Below the pieces are notes generated by a model. That model was not told the origin of the DNA. It did not search any database and worked only from the letters and a program-made list of their open reading frames with translations. The position numbers were made by a program, and so were the translations under genes. A stretch of 64,000 nt of DNA from Clostridia bacterium (lineage in GTDB: Bacteria; Bacillota; Clostridia; Christensenellales; UBA1242), in the NCBI GenBank assembly GCA_017541375.1, contig JAFXZE010000007.1, positions 1 to 64,000 of the forward strand. The letters run 5' to 3'. Positions within the stretch are counted from its first letter, which is position 1. Each line of letters begins with the position of its first letter. This document shows positions 10,907 to 19,927 of this stretch, piece after piece.

Positions 10907-11914
10907 ATGTGGTGGATATGGATTTTATACCTTGTATGTATAGTGATTGTAGTATATGCATCGAGTAAACTTGCGGGTATTGTTGATGAATTAGATAAAA
11001 AGACTCAGCTATCAGGGGCTTTTTTGGGGGCAGTGCTACTAGCTGGAGTGACGAGTTTACCCGAGTTAGTTACCAGTGTTACTGGAGCTTTACTTGGTGA
11101 AGCCAATATGACACTAGGCAACATTTTGGGGTCAAATGTATTTGATATAGCTATAATCGGTGTATTGATGGTAGTGTTTTGCAGACATATTGTGAATAAA
11201 CATTTGAGTAAAGCTAATGTTTTGTTTGTGGTCTTTACCCTAGCAATATCGGTTTTAGTATTGTTATGTATGATATTTGATGTAGCGGTAGTTATTCCAG
11301 GAATAAATGTCAATATTCTTACACCAATTATTATAGTACTTTATGCAGTTGCTTTAATTTCTACTAGAAAGAGTGAACCTAAAGTAATAGACAAGGAAAA
11401 GTCGGATATTCCAAACAAATTTGCTAAATACTCTGTAAAACGATTGTGGCATGAATTTTCATTATTTTCTTTGATACTGGTTGGGGTATCGATAGCTATT
11501 ACATTTTTAGCAGAAAACATAGCTGATACTTATTCACTAGGCCGAGGGTTGGCTGGTGCACTTTTCTTAGGAGTGGCTACAAGTTTACCCGAAATTATCG
11601 CAAGTTTTCAATTGGTGCGACTTGGAAACCTTGATGCTGCTTATGGAGATATAATAGGTTCGTGCTTATTTAACTTTGGGGTAATTTCGTTAGCTGATAT
11701 TGTTTTTGTGAGTGGTACAGTTTTTGTATCGGATATGCAAAGTTTGGTGCTCAGCGCATCTTTAGCGTTTGCGGCTCTTAGTATGCTCATTTTTGGTATT
11801 ATTCGTCGCAGAGGCAAACTATTAAAAAATTCTATGAGTGTGCAAATTATATCGGGCGTATTAATTGTGTGCTCATACATCGCATTCTTGTTGATTTCTA
11901 CTTTAGCTATCTAA
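10907..11914 (+). CDS. CaCA-family sodium/calcium-type exchanger
   Basis: A 335-residue membrane antiporter with about ten hydrophobic segments and the two inverted alpha-repeats that define the Ca2+:cation antiporter superfamily. Alpha-1 has GVTSLPELVTS near residue 46 and GNILGSNVFD near 73; alpha-2 has GVATSLPEIIAS near 221 and GDIIGSCLFNF near 247. The acidic residues in both SLPE motifs coordinate the cation in this family. It probably exchanges Ca2+ for Na+ or H+ at the cytoplasmic membrane; the true ion pair is unknown. An AGAGGTG SD precedes the ATG. It sits between the VanW gene and the second DUF285 surface gene. Confidence 0.88.
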   Translation: MWWIWILYLVCIVIVVYASSKLAGIVDELDKKTQLSGAFLGAVLLAGVTSLPELVTSVTGALLGEANMTLGNILGSNVFDIAIIGVLMVVFCRHIVNKHLSKANVLFVVFTLAISVLVLLCMIFDVAVVIPGINVNILTPIIIVLYAVALISTRKSEPKVIDKEKSDIPNKFAKYSVKRLWHEFSLFSLILVGVSIAITFLAENIADTYSLGRGLAGALFLGVATSLPEIIASFQLVRLGNLDAAYGDIIGSCLFNFGVISLADIVFVSGTVFVSDMQSLVLSASLAFAALSMLIFGIIRRRGKLLKNSMSVQIISGVLIVCSYIAFLLISTLAI

Positions 11915-11937
11915 AATAACGTATAGAGGGTAAAAAA

Positions 11938-14900
11938 ATGGAAACAAAGGGTAAATTAATTACAGCATTTGCTATTATGGGAATGGTAATTATAGTTGCT
12001 GTGGTCATGATGATAATAAATACTGCAGCAAGCAGCACATATAACCGTTCTAGTGGTAAAAATGCTTTTGGAGGGGTGATAAACTCAAGTATTGCCTCAG
12101 GGGATAATACTACACGAGTTTTTGATTTGTCTCAGTCTCAAACCAATGTATTTAACTATTTATATGCTACTAGTGGGCAAGACGCTAGACTTACCATAGG
12201 TTTTAATGTGACTGGATTAAATAATTTGCCTGTATCGGGTAGTTGGGAAAAGAATAAAATAAACAATACGCTCACATTCATTCCGACTAATTCTGATGAT
12301 AGGATAGTAGTAAAGCTTAGTGAGGTTGCTACAGTTGTAGATGATAAAGACGCTTGTAAAGTAATCATTAGGTGGGTGCCAGCGTGGGATAGAAAGGTAA
12401 GTTTATCTAGCGTAAAAACTGAGGCGGAGTTGCAAGATAATATGCTTCCGCTTGTAAAAAGCGTGTATTGCTTGCAAGATAATGAGCGTAAGCCACTTAG
12501 CTATAAACTTTCGGCAAAAATTACCGAAAAACAAAATATCACTCCGATATATCTATCTAATGAAGACAAGAATAATCTCGTAAGTCAGTTTAATTCATAT
12601 AAAAAGGTGCATTTTAGTTTTATTGAAGAATTACCTGAATGGATTTTGAAAAAAGGTTCAACTAAGTTGAGTTCTAATCAACATATAAATTTAATCAAAA
12701 CTAGTGATGATAGTAGCGGAGAATTGTATATATATTCCGATTTAAATACTGTGATGATAGCTCCTCAGAGTTGTCAAGATTTATTTAAAGATCGTGCTGA
12801 TTTGGTAGAAGTTGAATTGTTTAATTTTTATACTAACGCCACCAACACTACTAGTAGAATGTTTTATAATTGTCCCAAATTATCCAAAATTTGGGTAGAT
12901 AAAGCAACTCTTAATCTTAGTGGAGTTACACTGCATACGGAAATGTTTAATTTATCACCTAAGATTGTAGGGTATTATCCAAGTGGCGAAGATGCTGATA
13001 TTTTACCATATGACAGCGGAAATGCTTCTTCAATAGCCTATGCAAAGGTTGCTACTAGCGCTGGTGGGTACTTTACCGATAGATATATGGCGGATAATGT
13101 GCAAAATTATATCAATAGAATCTATTATGCTTCACATACTTTGCTATCAGGGAGCCAATTAAGACAAGCTATCAGAAATATCGGACCATCTGATTTAAAG
13201 GGGGTTACCTTTGGAAAATTTGCAGATTACTCAGCTAGTCTTGAGCTTAACTGGGACGATGAAGATGCTGTCGATGTAACAAAAGGTCAATCTGGCAATA
13301 TCAAGCTTTTCGTTAAGGATAAAGAAGTATTTATTTTGCATTGTGTAGCAGATGCGGCTGATGATTCAGATGTAAGAGAATCTATATTAGCAAATCCAGA
13401 TTGTAGTTATAGTTTTATGGATTTTGAAAAATTAAAGTATATCAAATTTGACAATTTTGATACTCGGTTAGTAACTAACATGGAAGGAATGTTTATTGGG
13501 TGTAGCGGTTTAAATAGCTTGGATCTTTCATCGTTTGATACCTCCAAGGTGATCAACATGGACGAAATGTTTAAAAACTGCAGTCGTCTAATAACTATTA
13601 TGTCGGGTAGTGATATCAAACCAGTTATCGAATCTTCTGGGATAGATATGTTTGCTGGGTGTATTTATTTGCGTGGATACTATACTGCTACTGATTATAA
13701 TGAGTTTAGTCCTGATCAGCTTTATAGTGATAACGCTGTATTAGCAGAACAGAGTAAAGGCTATTTGACTCCAACAAGTATAAAAGATGAGGTTGAAACT
13801 GCTGTAGAACAAGAATTTGGTAATATGCTAGTCAGTGGTGCGGAATTTCAACAAATATTAAGTTTTGCTATACCATATCAAAATGGCGTGCAAGATACCC
13901 TTAAAGACATTATATTCTGCACAGAAGAGAATTACACAGATAATTATTACAATCAAAATCATTTGATTACTCAATCCGATTTGTCCTTTTTGGGAAATGA
14001 ACATGTAATACTACATATTGATTCCACTACTAAAACAGGATACATTACTTGTGCTGATACAATAAGAGCCAATAAGGACTGTAGTAATATGTTTAATGAC
14101 ATAAAAGTGCATTGTGTTACTATAGAAAACTTAGATGTAAGTAATGTAATTAATATGAACAATATGTTTGATTCTGACTACATCATGGCCATCTTTAGCA
14201 ATCAAGAATGGGGAAATGTGGTGGTATCGACAAGTGAAAATATGTTTGGTCCTATGGTGCGCGGATATTATACTTATGCAGATGGTGAAGAGCCAAAATT
14301 AGATTATTGTTTAAACTATGTACAGGATAAGCCTGCTGAAGGTAATATTCCTGCGGTAAGCGCAATACCAAGAGACATAAAGAGTGCAGTTTTTGCAACT
14401 CAGAGCAACGCATTTAATGATAGTTATGGAATTGACAAAAGGTCCTTTAGAGGAATGTTTACCAATATTGCTAATGTAAGTAAACAAGTGGTTTTAGATA
14501 GCATTTTAGCTGAAGCTCCATATATAGTAAAGAGTGGAAATCTATTTGATATAGATGATTACGACACGATTGTTTCAGTCATTTTTGGCAAGAAAGAAAC
14601 TTATCAAAGTGTGGTTTCAAGTGCCGAAGGCGAAGATGTTTCTTACTTTGGTAGTGGTAAAGTAAAACGCTACATCACAGAAAAAACTATAATAGTGCCA
14701 AAACCTTCCCCCAGTGAAGGGACAGAAACGAAAATTGAGCGAACTGTTTATATTCTAAACGAGGAGGAAAATAGTAAAATTTACGGTAGCACATATGGAA
14801 ACACATTCAATATTTATAATGTGCCAGCGTTAAGGGAGATTGACTTTTCAAACTTTGATACTAGTGGTGTAGCAACAATGGAAAGTATGTTCTCTATAAA

Positions 14901-15840
14901 TCAAGGTGCTGTGGAGCATCCTTTAAAGGGGCAACTTACCTCGTTAGATATCAGTACATTTGATACACATAAAGTGGAAAACATGAGAGAAATGTTTTAC
15001 GCTACAGCACTACAAGTAATTTACATATCTAATTTGTTGTGGGATAGAGATAAAGTAATAACGCATAAAGATATGTTTACTACTTCTGATAAGTTGAGAG
15101 GTTTTTATAATGATTCTGGTTCTTTAAAATATTATGCATTCAGAAATTCAAATAGTGCAGAAGATGTTAATAAATCTCACGCCTATTGTGGTGATACTGG
15201 TTACATGACTGATGTAATTAGTAAAGACGAAGTGACTAGGATATTTGAATATATGATTGATAAAGAATTATTTAAAGAAACTATATCATCTAGTGTAACA
15301 AAAATAATTTTTGGGCAAAAGAATGAATACTGGGATGACATTACAAACGCTGGGGGCGATTTACTCAATTCAGTAACGGTTACTACCATCACAAAGTTTA
15401 GCTCAGATAAGGTAAAGCTTTATTATAATAGTGACGAAAATGTTGCTTATGTATTGAGTGAGGAAAACTTGGATGAGGAGATTTACTTTGATTTTAACAG
15501 TAGTGAGATGTTTAAAGGTTTGACGAGCTTAGAAACTATCGAATTTGAAAATGTAAACACCACAATGGTTCGATACTATGCCAGCATGTTTAAAGGGTGT
15601 ACCTACCTAAAAACTATTTATGCTAGAAAAGACTTTAGCAAACAAAATGCAGATAATGAGGAAATTGGTGAGGTATTTAGTGATTGTACTGCTCTACGAG
15701 TGGATATAGACGATGAAAATTATTGCGTATACAATACTGCACGAGTAGATGTTAATATGGCTAAAATATATAGTGGAGGAGAAGTTGCGCTCGGCTACTT
15801 TACAGCTCTTGAATTAAAGCCAACAGAGTCAACACCATAA
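11938..15840 (+). CDS. Giant DUF285 repeat surface protein with N-terminal membrane anchor
   Basis: A 1300-residue protein. Residues 8-30 form one hydrophobic segment after a Lys-containing N-terminus, acting as a signal or anchor. Residues about 35-220 form a module also found at the start of the giant protein at 48113-53884 (FDLS-x-x-Q...NYLY; IIRWV; NMLPL-x-KS). Four further divisions each carry the FGNK/YILSE-type unit (FGKFADY, a degenerate FCTEENY, FGKKETY, FGQKNEY) followed by one to three DUF285 repeats (FDTS-x-V...M-x-x-MF). The repeats are more diverged than in the first protein. No sortase motif is seen. An AGAGGGT SD lies 23 bp after the exchanger gene, so it is probably co-transcribed. 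Its function is likely adhesion or surface interaction (inference). Confidence 0.87.
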   Translation: METKGKLITAFAIMGMVIIVAVVMMIINTAASSTYNRSSGKNAFGGVINSSIASGDNTTRVFDLSQSQTNVFNYLYATSGQDARLTIGFNVTGLNNLPVSGSWEKNKINNTLTFIPTNSDDRIVVKLSEVATVVDDKDACKVIIRWVPAWDRKVSLSSVKTEAELQDNMLPLVKSVYCLQDNERKPLSYKLSAKITEKQNITPIYLSNEDKNNLVSQFNSYKKVHFSFIEELPEWILKKGSTKLSSNQHINLIKTSDDSSGELYIYSDLNTVMIAPQSCQDLFKDRADLVEVELFNFYTNATNTTSRMFYNCPKLSKIWVDKATLNLSGVTLHTEMFNLSPKIVGYYPSGEDADILPYDSGNASSIAYAKVATSAGGYFTDRYMADNVQNYINRIYYASHTLLSGSQLRQAIRNIGPSDLKGVTFGKFADYSASLELNWDDEDAVDVTKGQSGNIKLFVKDKEVFILHCVADAADDSDVRESILANPDCSYSFMDFEKLKYIKFDNFDTRLVTNMEGMFIGCSGLNSLDLSSFDTSKVINMDEMFKNCSRLITIMSGSDIKPVIESSGIDMFAGCIYLRGYYTATDYNEFSPDQLYSDNAVLAEQSKGYLTPTSIKDEVETAVEQEFGNMLVSGAEFQQILSFAIPYQNGVQDTLKDIIFCTEENYTDNYYNQNHLITQSDLSFLGNEHVILHIDSTTKTGYITCADTIRANKDCSNMFNDIKVHCVTIENLDVSNVINMNNMFDSDYIMAIFSNQEWGNVVVSTSENMFGPMVRGYYTYADGEEPKLDYCLNYVQDKPAEGNIPAVSAIPRDIKSAVFATQSNAFNDSYGIDKRSFRGMFTNIANVSKQVVLDSILAEAPYIVKSGNLFDIDDYDTIVSVIFGKKETYQSVVSSAEGEDVSYFGSGKVKRYITEKTIIVPKPSPSEGTETKIERTVYILNEEENSKIYGSTYGNTFNIYNVPALREIDFSNFDTSGVATMESMFSINQGAVEHPLKGQLTSLDISTFDTHKVENMREMFYATALQVIYISNLLWDRDKVITHKDMFTTSDKLRGFYNDSGSLKYYAFRNSNSAEDVNKSHAYCGDTGYMTDVISKDEVTRIFEYMIDKELFKETISSSVTKIIFGQKNEYWDDITNAGGDLLNSVTVTTITKFSSDKVKLYYNSDENVAYVLSEENLDEEIYFDFNSSEMFKGLTSLETIEFENVNTTMVRYYASMFKGCTYLKTIYARKDFSKQNADNEEIGEVFSDCTALRVDIDDENYCVYNTARVDVNMAKIYSGGEVALGYFTALELKPTESTP

Positions 15841-15913
15841 ACTCCAAGCGTTATGTTGTTGGGATGATAAACGATAAGTATTGCTTATGTGATATAGTGT
15901 CGTTACTGCAAAC

Positions 15914-15939
15914 AAAAAAGGCTAAAATAGCCTTTTTTT
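15914..15939. terminator. Intrinsic terminator, probably bidirectional
   Basis: An AAAAAAGGCT/AGCCTTTTTTT hairpin lies between two convergent genes. It is the 3' part of a loose member of the 3' element family described at 24585 and 62448. Confidence 0.85.
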
Positions 15940-15969
15940 GTTGGTAATAAACAATTGATATTGGAATTA

Positions 15970-16749
15970 TCATATAAAGTTTTCGTAAAACTTTGCTAAT
16001 CTAGTTTGCATTTCTTGATGATAGTATTTTGTTGATTTGATATTAGCTATCATGTTATTTAGACTAATTAGCAATGCATTTAGTATTTTGAAGTTTTTTA
16101 GTCGCAGAGTCTCGAGTAGAGCCTCAATTGTGATATTTAGGTCATCTTTAGTTTCTTGCTTTACACGCACATCGGTATTGATTGTTTCTTTGATTTGTTC
16201 AAAGATTATCTTTAGATCAGCAAAGAGTTTGTCGGGGGAATCAGCTTCGGTAGTGGTGGGCTCTATGGGGGGAGTATCTGGCGTTTCGATAGTTTGTTCG
16301 AGGTCTAGTGTGGCTTTTTGCTCTTCACTTTTTCCTATTCCTATCCAGTTGCTCAAGTTTTCGCGTAGAGCATCTATAAGTTGAGTGTTGAATAGTTTAA
16401 AACTTTTGGTGAGGTTTTCTGATTTGAAGTAGCTTAGGATAAATTCTTGTAGATCCATTCGGTGGCTATCGAATTCGGAAAGCAGGCTAAATACTAACGC
16501 AATTATTTTGTGTGGCTCAGAAGGAAGTGATATAGTAGTTGTTCCATCAGCGCTGGTTTCAATGCATTTATTAAATTCTGTGTCAAAGTTATATCCCACT
16601 AACGCTTCTCCTACAATGTCAACTAGACTGGGGCTAGATACTATGCTACGCAATAGCTTGCTCACTTTAGCATCGGCTATTATTATTTTAGAATTCTTTA
16701 ATTCATCACAACATTCAGAAAATATTTCAAATTGTTCTTCAGTGGTCAT
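15970..16749 (-). CDS. Unrecognised acidic, helix-rich cytoplasmic protein
   Basis: A 259-residue protein matching no family I recognise. There is no signal peptide or membrane segment. Residues about 1-140 and 175-259 look alpha-helical. They are joined by a Thr/Pro/Glu-rich linker (about 145-170), giving a two-domain look with a helical C-terminal tail. The SD is AGGAG and the ATG is at 16749. It is monocistronic, convergent with the giant DUF285 gene and divergent from the DUF4364 regulator. Reading frame, SD and terminator support a real gene; no function is proposed. Confidence 0.7.
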   Translation of the reverse strand: MTTEEQFEIFSECCDELKNSKIIIADAKVSKLLRSIVSSPSLVDIVGEALVGYNFDTEFNKCIETSADGTTTISLPSEPHKIIALVFSLLSEFDSHRMDLQEFILSYFKSENLTKSFKLFNTQLIDALRENLSNWIGIGKSEEQKATLDLEQTIETPDTPPIEPTTTEADSPDKLFADLKIIFEQIKETINTDVRVKQETKDDLNITIEALLETLRLKNFKILNALLISLNNMIANIKSTKYYHQEMQTRLAKFYENFI

Positions 16750-16858
16750 TTTTGTCTCCTATTGTATCGTTATATAGTTAGTATAGCACAACTTTTTAAA
16801 AAACAAAAATGTTTTTGCAACTGTTTTTTACTAAATTTCATAATTTTGAGGTTTTTAT

Positions 16859-16887
16859 TTGCGTTTTTACGGTGGGTGTGTTATAAT
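16859..16887 (+). promoter_or_regulatory. Sigma-A type promoter of the DUF4364-cysS operon
   Basis: TTGCGT and TATAAT are separated by 17 bp. The -35 box overlaps the most upstream in-frame TTG of the next gene, so that TTG cannot be the translation start. Confidence 0.75.
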
Positions 16888-16915
16888 GAACTTGCTTAAT
16901 ATGAGGTGGGCGAAT

Positions 16916-17458
16916 ATGAAAATGGAATTTAGTAATGATGACTTTGAAACCAAACTTATGCTACTTTACGTTCTAGAACAAATCGAGATTCCGCTTACTG
17001 AGCAATTGATTTTGGATATATGCACCACCAGAAATGATTGGATAAATTATATGGAATGTGTATCAGTCTTTCACGATTTGTTGCGTGATGGTTTTATATA
17101 TACAATAGATGATGAGCAAAGCAAGCGATGTAGGTATTCTCTTACAGTGAAAGGGCGTTCAGCGCTCAGCATATATTATGAAGAGGTGCCTGAGGCGGTA
17201 AGAGGTCAAATTAGTGATTTTTGTAAAACGAATAGGATGTATTTTAAGCGATTACAAGAATACGTGGCAGATTATACTAAAAATAACGATGGGTCATATA
17301 TGGTGATTTTGCGCATTATCGAATCATCTTCAAGTGAGCCTATGTTTGAGGTGAAGATAAATTTACCATCTAGAGCTGATGCTCTTCATGCAGTAGAGTG
17401 CTGGACAAGTAAAGCGCCCAGTTTTTATGAATTTGTATATTCCAATTTGATAAATTGA
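16916..17458 (+). CDS. DUF4364 family protein (winged-helix-like regulator)
   Basis: A 180-residue protein resembling the Clostridia-specific DUF4364 family. The N-terminal ~80 residues have the pattern of a winged helix-turn-helix (LMLLYVLEQIEIPLTEQLI, then a FHDLLRDGFI recognition region and a beta wing with Y-x-L-T-x-K-G). The C-terminal half is an alpha/beta domain. I start it at the ATG at 16916, which has a GAGGTGG SD. The 19 codons upstream in frame overlap the promoter. cysS begins 11 bp downstream with its own SD, so the two are co-transcribed. Targets are unknown; the position suggests a conserved housekeeping role (inference). Confidence 0.78.
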   Translation: MKMEFSNDDFETKLMLLYVLEQIEIPLTEQLILDICTTRNDWINYMECVSVFHDLLRDGFIYTIDDEQSKRCRYSLTVKGRSALSIYYEEVPEAVRGQISDFCKTNRMYFKRLQEYVADYTKNNDGSYMVILRIIESSSSEPMFEVKINLPSRADALHAVECWTSKAPSFYEFVYSNLIN

Positions 17459-17468
17459 AGGAGAAAAT

Positions 17469-18884
17469 ATGAAGTTTTATAATTCTGAAACTAAAAAAAT
17501 AGAGGAATTTGTACCGATTGAAAGTGGCAAAGTAAAAATCTACACTTGTGGCCCAACTGTATATAGTTATGCTCATGTGGGGAATTTTCGTGCCTACATT
17601 ATGGAAGATGCTCTCATTCGTGCGTTGGAGTTTTTGGGCTATCAGGTTGAGCGTATTATGAATATAACTGATGTGGGGCATTTGACAGGTGACAATGATT
17701 ATGGTCAGGATAGAATGCTCAAGGCTGCCGCAGCAGAGCACAAGTCAGTGCTTGAAATAGCCAAGTTTTATACAGATGCGTTTTTGCAAGATTTTAAGTT
17801 GCTAGGTTTAAAAGAACCTAAGGCTTTTGTACCTGCGACTCAGTGTATTGATACATACATTGAAATTATAACAAAATTACTTGAAAAGGGATATGCTTAT
17901 CTTAGTGGTGGAAATGTTTACTATGACACTTCAAAACTCAAAGAATATTATCGGTTTGGTAATCAAAACGCCAATGACAACCTTGTGGGTGTGAGAGAAG
18001 GTGTTGAAGAAGATAAGGGAAAGCATAATCAAAATGATTTTGTATTGTGGTTTACTAAGTCCAAGTTTGAAGACCAAGCACTCAAATGGGATAGCCCTTG
18101 GGGTTTGGGATATCCGGGGTGGCATATCGAGTGTAGTGGAATATCATACAAGTATTTAGGGGAAAGGCTAGACATTCACTGTGGGGGTGTGGATAATATA
18201 TTCCCTCATCACACAAACGAAATAGCTCAGACAGAAGGTTTCGTCGGACACAAGTGGTGTAATTATTGGTTTCATGTGAATAGGCTGAATGCTGGTGATG
18301 GTGAGAAGATGAGTAAGAGCCTAGGGAATGTCTATACCATTACTCAGTTAGCCCAAATGGGGTATAACCCAATGGTATACAAACTCTTTAATTTTCTATC
18401 ACATTATCGTAATCAATTAGCATTCTCCTTAGAGGGGATGGATGCAGCTAAAAACACATATAACAAACTGCTTAAAAGAATAGCAGGTCTAGCAAAAACC
18501 AAAGAAGGGATAAATAAAGAGGCTTATGACAAGTATTACACACAATTTGCAGACGCACTTAGTAATGACCTCAATACTTCACTTGCTATTACTACTGTAT
18601 TTGACGTGCTCAAAGCGGAAATCAATGACAGCACAAAAGTGAAACTCATACTCAAATTTGATGAAATGCTCAATCTAGGTTTTACCGATGTGATTAATAA
18701 TGGTTTGCCAACAGAAGAGATAGAGAGTGATTTAAGAACCTATATCGAAACTCAGATTGAAAAACGGAACGAAGCAAAGAAAAATAGAGACTTTGCTCTA
18801 GCTGATAAGATAAGAGCTGAGTTAAGTGAAAAGGGAATAGAATTGGTAGATACCAAAGAAGGTACAAAATACCACAAAAAATAA
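17469..18884 (+). CDS. cysS: Cysteinyl-tRNA synthetase
   Basis: A 471-residue class I aminoacyl-tRNA synthetase that charges tRNA-Cys in the cytoplasm. The zinc-binding Cys and HIGH-type motif appear as YTCGPTVY...HVGN (residues 25-39), HIECSG supplies further zinc ligands, and KMSKSLGN near residue 278 is the KMSKS loop. Length is normal for the family (460-490). The C-terminal anticodon-binding helices end in the usual ARDFALADKIR-like segment. The SD is AAGGAG. It lies between DUF4364 and plsX in one strand-wise run. No T-box-like leader is visible upstream. Confidence 0.97.
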   Translation: MKFYNSETKKIEEFVPIESGKVKIYTCGPTVYSYAHVGNFRAYIMEDALIRALEFLGYQVERIMNITDVGHLTGDNDYGQDRMLKAAAAEHKSVLEIAKFYTDAFLQDFKLLGLKEPKAFVPATQCIDTYIEIITKLLEKGYAYLSGGNVYYDTSKLKEYYRFGNQNANDNLVGVREGVEEDKGKHNQNDFVLWFTKSKFEDQALKWDSPWGLGYPGWHIECSGISYKYLGERLDIHCGGVDNIFPHHTNEIAQTEGFVGHKWCNYWFHVNRLNAGDGEKMSKSLGNVYTITQLAQMGYNPMVYKLFNFLSHYRNQLAFSLEGMDAAKNTYNKLLKRIAGLAKTKEGINKEAYDKYYTQFADALSNDLNTSLAITTVFDVLKAEINDSTKVKLILKFDEMLNLGFTDVINNGLPTEEIESDLRTYIETQIEKRNEAKKNRDFALADKIRAELSEKGIELVDTKEGTKYHKK

Positions 18885-18897
18885 TTAAGGAAAGTTT

Positions 18898-19911
18898 ATG
18901 AAAAAAATATTAGTAGATGCTCTTGGCGCTGATTTAGGACCCGAAATGGTAGTTGATGCGACTATTTTGGCACTAGAGCGTAATCCTGAAATGGAAATTG
19001 AATTAGTAGGGCAAGAGAGTGTAATCAAAGAATTACTAAACAATAAATCTTATCAAAATGATAGGCTAACGGTTACCAATGCAACAGAAGAGATAAGTTG
19101 CGACGAGTCTCCTGTAGACGCTATCAGAAACAAGAAAAATAGCTCATTAGTGATATGTTTTGATAAATTAAAGACCGGAGAATATGCAGGTCTTGTTTCT
19201 GCGGGAAGTTCAGGGGCAATTTTAAGTGGTGCTGTACTAAAAGTGGGACGAGTTTTAGGACTATCTCGTCCTGCATTTGGCCCGATTATTCCTACGGTAA
19301 ATGGCGGACTTGTAATGCTAATAGATAGTGGGGCAAATGTAGATTGTAAGCCAGTTAATCTTTGCCATTTTGCCCTCATCGGTAGTGAATATATGAAGGC
19401 TATTTGTAAGATTGACTCTCCAAGAGTTGCACTTCTTAATATCGGAACAGAGTCTGCTAAAGGAAATGAACTTGTAAAAGAAACCTATCCCAAATTAGAA
19501 AAACTGCCCATAAACTTTGTGGGAAATATGGAGGCAAGAGATTTTTTGTCTGGTAACGTTGATGTAGTGGTGTGTGATGGTTTTAGTGGAAACATTTTAC
19601 TAAAAGGTGTCGAAGGCTCAATAACCAACCTCATGAAGTGTATGAAGGCAGAACTTATGAGCAGCTTTTCTGGGAAAATTGGTGGATTTTTTGCAAAAAA
19701 GCCCCTCAAAAATATGATGAAAAAATATAATTGGCAAAATTATGGTGGGTCAGTTGTGCTTGGGTGCAAGCAAATAGTGGTAAAGGCTCATGGAGCATCG
19801 AGTGTGCAAAGTTTTATGCTGAGTATTGAGCAGGTAAAAACTTACACAGAAAACAATTTGATAGAAAAAATCAGTAAGGTGATTAGTGAAAACAAAATAG
19901 AGGAAGAATAA
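18898..19911 (+). CDS. plsX: Phosphate acyltransferase PlsX
   Basis: A 337-residue protein matching PlsX, which makes acyl-phosphate from acyl-ACP for phospholipid synthesis by PlsY/PlsC and acts peripherally at the membrane. Visible family features are the DALGADLGPEMVVD start (family: DAMGGD-x-x-P), GLVSAGSSGAILSGA, LIDSGANVDCKP, and VCDGFSGNILLKG...EG. The length is typical. It sits directly between cysS and smc. In many Firmicutes, fab genes, acpP and rnc separate plsX from smc; here none do. The second Gly of the usual GGD block is replaced, a small oddity. Confidence 0.95.
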   Translation: MKKILVDALGADLGPEMVVDATILALERNPEMEIELVGQESVIKELLNNKSYQNDRLTVTNATEEISCDESPVDAIRNKKNSSLVICFDKLKTGEYAGLVSAGSSGAILSGAVLKVGRVLGLSRPAFGPIIPTVNGGLVMLIDSGANVDCKPVNLCHFALIGSEYMKAICKIDSPRVALLNIGTESAKGNELVKETYPKLEKLPINFVGNMEARDFLSGNVDVVVCDGFSGNILLKGVEGSITNLMKCMKAELMSSFSGKIGGFFAKKPLKNMMKKYNWQNYGGSVVLGCKQIVVKAHGASSVQSFMLSIEQVKTYTENNLIEKISKVISENKIEEE

Positions 19912-19927
19912 AAAAGGAGTCTAAACT

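Noticed and set aside
16859..16915. N-terminal extension of the DUF4364 protein from TTG 16859
   Set aside because: It overlaps the -35 and -10 boxes, and a proper SD precedes the ATG at 16916.
17370..17741. 123-codon minus-strand frame opposite cysS
   Set aside because: It spans the DUF4364-cysS junction antisense, with no SD and no recognisable domain.
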